From Talpa occidentalis (Eukaryota > Chordata > Mammalia > Eulipotyphla > Talpidae), in contig NW_026555331.1 of assembly GCF_014898055.3 (NCBI RefSeq), positions 111,349,194 through 111,413,193 on the forward strand: a DNA stretch of 64,000 nucleotides. Direction: 5' to 3'. The position numbers were made by a program, and so were the translations under genes. The notes beneath the pieces were generated by a model. It was not told the origin of the DNA. It saw nothing but the letters and a program-made list of their open reading frames with translations, and did not search any database. The stretch's first letter is position 1, and each line of letters opens with the position of its first letter. Positions 60,770 through 64,000 of this stretch are shown in pieces.

Positions 60770-61109
60770 TATGGGTATGGTGTATGTGTAAAGCAGACAG
60801 TACAATTTTTCAAAATAGTTTTCTGGCCTGGGATCTGAGCACCCTTAGGTTTTCATATGTTCCACCTCCTGCAGCAGACACTAGCACGGGAAGTTCTCCC
60901 TAACAAGAGTTCAAAGCTTATTTAGGGCTGAATCACAGTGTCTTTTACTTCTCATCTTCCTCATGTTGGCTTCAGATTAAGCTTAACCAGAAGGTGAAGG
61001 ATTATTGTGATATGTTTTCTTAACTGAGGTGAACTCCTAGCCTCTCTCTCTTTCATCCCTCTCCCCTTTTTCTCACCCTCCCTCATCCCTTCTTCCCTGT
61101 CTCTCTCCA

Positions 61110-61150
61110 TTTTATGTATGCATGTATGTATGTATGTTTTGTGTGTGTAC
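61110..61150. repeat. ATGT/TG microsatellite
   Basis: tatgtatgcatgtatgtatg followed by ttttgtgtgtgtac, preceded by a polypyrimidine tract from about 61040. Confidence 0.8.
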
Positions 61151-62739
61151 ATCCCTCATTTTAAAGAAACATGACCACCACAACACATAACTCTGGGAAA
61201 GCTGGTGTTTCAGATTGGACAGAGGGCTCCCACCTCCTCCAAGTCATGGCATTCTTTTCCTTGGCAGAAGACAGTCTTTTCACAGGCTGTGACCCCTTCT
61301 CATTTCCATTACCAGAGGGAAGGACAAAGGCTTTGAGACAAAGCAAAGAGGGATAAGGAGGAGGAAGATCCAATTTAAGGAATTTTCTGCCATACAACCC
61401 TACAAAGCCCCAGAAGTTTGGCCCCTTTGGTGCTTGTGATGCAAATTTCTGGCAGGCCTGGGAAGGGCTATTCCAGTTGGAACTCCTTAAGCTCAGCCAA
61501 GTGCAGGCTCCAGGAAAGCAGGCCCAGGGAGCTGGGAAGATCAATCAGGGAGCCTTCAGGGCTTGGGCCCTGTCAGCACAGACCACACAGAGCATTTTTG
61601 GCTTAGTTGTGGGCAGCAGCTTGCTCCTCCCAGTGGCTCTGTCAGAGGCCTCTGTCTGAGGTGAAGTACAGGACATTCACAATATGACCTGGCCTTAACT
61701 GTTGACAATGAGTCCTGAATAATGTGGCCTGGCCTAGACCTTCCAGAACAGGCAAACTTATAAGAGATACCACAGCCTCAGAAGCAAGTCCATGAGTTAG
61801 AGCTAACATTCCATGTCCTTGGAAGTTGACAAAGTTACTTCTTCAAAACAAATTCATTTTTTTTGTGTGTGAAGATAAAATTTCATGAAAAGTCACAGGT
61901 AGTCCCAAACTGCCATAAAGCTCTGCATTTTCCCCACACACATCCCCCATGTGTGCCTACCCCTGTATCAGGAATAGTCAGCACAATATACACTTTGCTA
62001 AATGAATCCATAAGGATGGATTAGCTATAAATCAATAGTTTAACTCAGTTTATCTCTTAGTGTCCCCAACTCCTAAGCTCTGGATCAAGTCAGGAGAAAA
62101 GGACTGAAATGGCAAAAGTTTAATAAGAAATTGTTCTTGTGTTAATGAACAATGACAACAATTTTCATACGCACACTTAACTATACATAAACGCAAACAT
62201 CCTCATCTACGTCATATGTCAACTGAGTAGAAAAAGAATTAATAATTTACACAAATTTGGTCTGCTTTTAAGAATTACTTAAGGGTTTATACATACCTTA
62301 ACAACTATAACAACTATGGAACTTTTTCCACTATATGAACATGGCCAAATTTTAGAGGAATGACTTCAAAGGATATAAATATTACTTGTAAATTCCCCAG
62401 AATAAGGAGAACTCCTCAAATACCTCACTGCTCTTTTTCTTAGGAAAGCTAGAATTCTAAAGAATGCCAGCCCATATTAACCAGTTTATTGGATAGAAAT
62501 GGACACACTCCAACATGAAGGGCAAAGCATAAACCAGGACATTTCAACAAGCCATGTTCTTATTTTAAAACAACTTTAATATGAGTGTATTCTCTGAATT
62601 AGTTTTATTTCAACAAAATAATTTGATAATTATAGCAAATATTCACAAAGATTTTACTAAAAGAAAGCTAATTAGACAATGTTCACAATCAAGAAAAACT
62701 TTTGAAAATGATATAATGTCCAACTATAGGGTTAACTAG

Positions 62740-63060
62740 ATTGTGCACATGCTTCCAATTATGTATTATATTGCGAGTCAGTTGCATCTCACTAAAGGTT
62801 TATAAAGGAAATAATCCTGACAACAAAAATAATTACATGGAAATACAGTTAGGTACAAAAATCAGACAAAAAAGAGCATGCTATTACAATTCTATGTGTG
62901 CAATACCTGTGCATATATATGTATTGAAAAGAATAAATAAAAGAATGCATACTACGATGTTAAAGATACTTGTCTCTGGGGAAGTGGATTACAAATAATT
63001 CTTATTCTCTTCTTTTTGCTAATTTACATATTCCTTCTTAAACAATATATATGATTATTT
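62740..63060 (+). mobile_element. Ancient L1 3'-end fragment (candidate)
   Basis: The closing section ctctggggaagtggattaca, ttattctcttctttttgct, aatttacatattccttctt and atatatgattattttatta has the layout of an old L1 3' end. Confidence 0.45.
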
Positions 63061-64000
63061 TATTAACGAAAGAAAGCTAATTTCAAAAAGTTGTCAGAGT
63101 TCCTTTAAATTCATAAATTTTACTTCTTTCACTCTCGACTTTTCTGGGCAGGGTGGTGGTACAGCTTACTCATCTTCCAACAGCATAATTTTCCTGTCAT
63201 GTAGCCAAGTGGGAAGGAAACTAAGGATCCTGCCCTTTCATGCTTGGAAATATATCCCCCCACCCTGTTCTTCTGACTGTCTAAAAGTGAAAGGACACAG
63301 GGTGAACTGTGCAGTTGTATGTGTGCACAGAAGCATAGACAAAGAACACAATGTTTTATTAAAAGCCAAAGAAATGCAATATAACTCACTACACTGGATT
63401 TAGAGGTGTAGGTATATTTTTTCTTTCAAAAAAACATGAAATAAATTATTTCTAAAAAATCTTCTAATACCCAGCTTTCTTTAAAACACTGTCTTTTCCT
63501 TAATGTTCCTTCCACTGCTTCCTTGCTCAGACTGGAGCAAAACTTGTTTCTATAAATTTATTTACTTCTACATTTATGTGTCAAATTGAAACTAAGAATG
63601 GAATTTCAAAATTCCACAAGGATGGAAAAACTAAAATTCAGGTTTTAAATGCTGAGCTCTGCCAAGTGACACTTCTGCTCCTTTGTGGTAATTGTACCCC
63701 ACAGCCCCTCCTGGTAGCAGCTGGAGAGAAACCTTCAAAAGCTCAGCCTTGGGTAATGACAAGTATGCAAGTAATCTTTGAATCTCATTATAGCAGAAAG
63801 TAAGAAGAAAATTCCACCTACATTTCTTCACTGTTTCCTAAAAATTTCCATAGGTCTTACTTAGGAAACCTCTGTCTTTCCCATCTGGAAGTCTGTCCAG
63901 GAGTCATGACGAAATGCCTTCCAAATTGCAGGATCTACTTAATTTTTGCACTTCCTATTCTAAAGGTTTCCTGTTAATTAATTAAAGTCTTGCTCTAAGT

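Larger units (their letters stand above)
57875..64000 (-). other. ELMO1: ELMO1 intron, 3' part (upstream of the 36-nt exon)
   Basis: This is the intron preceding the first coding exon of the window in transcription order. I searched it for the preceding ELMO1 coding sequence (the residues before R-Y-Q-K-L) and did not find it, so the upstream exon lies beyond 64000. Contents that I can recognise are an old L1 3' end near 62740-63060, an LTR-like block near 60380-60720, a G-quadruplex motif at 60755-60769, a 24-base poly(A) run at 59056-59079, and a polypyrimidine and ATGT-repeat tract near 61040-61150. The rest looks like unconstrained AT-rich intron. Confidence 0.8.

Noticed and set aside
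61161..61544. A 127-codon minus-strand frame upstream of the 36-nt exon, considered as the preceding ELMO1 exon
   Set aside because: The translation does not match the ELMO1 residues expected there.

Overview
This window is nuclear DNA from a placental mammal. It is AT-rich and almost entirely non-coding, full of retroelement fossils, and has seven short coding blocks bounded by canonical GT/AG splice sites. All seven lie on the minus strand and join in frame into one continuous 224-codon stretch of ELMO1 (engulfment and cell motility 1), about residues 139 to 362 of the 727-residue protein as I remember the human numbering. Neither end of the gene is present.

Layout in transcription order (high to low coordinates): 64000-57875 is the 3' part of a long intron. 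The exons are 57839-57874, 51132-51231, 44168-44319, 42194-42272, 39591-39641, 35884-36006 and 34357-34488. The last 34.4 kb (34356-1) is part of a very long intron in which I could not find the next exon. The exons encode the armadillo-like/ELMO-inhibitory region and the beginning of the ELM (CED-12) domain. ELMO1 pairs with DOCK-family proteins to form a Rac exchange factor used in engulfment and cell migration.

Non-coding content: at least 13 copies of one tRNA-derived SINE of about 260 bp, in an older and a younger subfamily, mostly with clear target-site duplications. There are also L1 pieces of several ages (one with a twin-priming inversion), MIR and L2 remnants, two DNA-transposon fossils, two LTR-like blocks, microsatellites, and two tiny 3'-truncated U2 snRNA pseudogenes. 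I saw no Alu/B1, bovine-type, equine, carnivore CAN or pig PRE-1 SINEs. The SINE is therefore the best clue to species: it suggests a laurasiatherian lineage outside those groups (a bat is possible), but I cannot name the family with confidence.

There is no operon, CRISPR array, RNA gene cluster or new multi-gene system here. The points most worth following are retroinsertions very close to ELMO1 splice acceptors (a U2 fragment 44 nt away and a SINE 36 nt away), the SINE family with its subfamilies and shared 3' tail module, the inverted L1, and candidate CTCF sites in the large intron.
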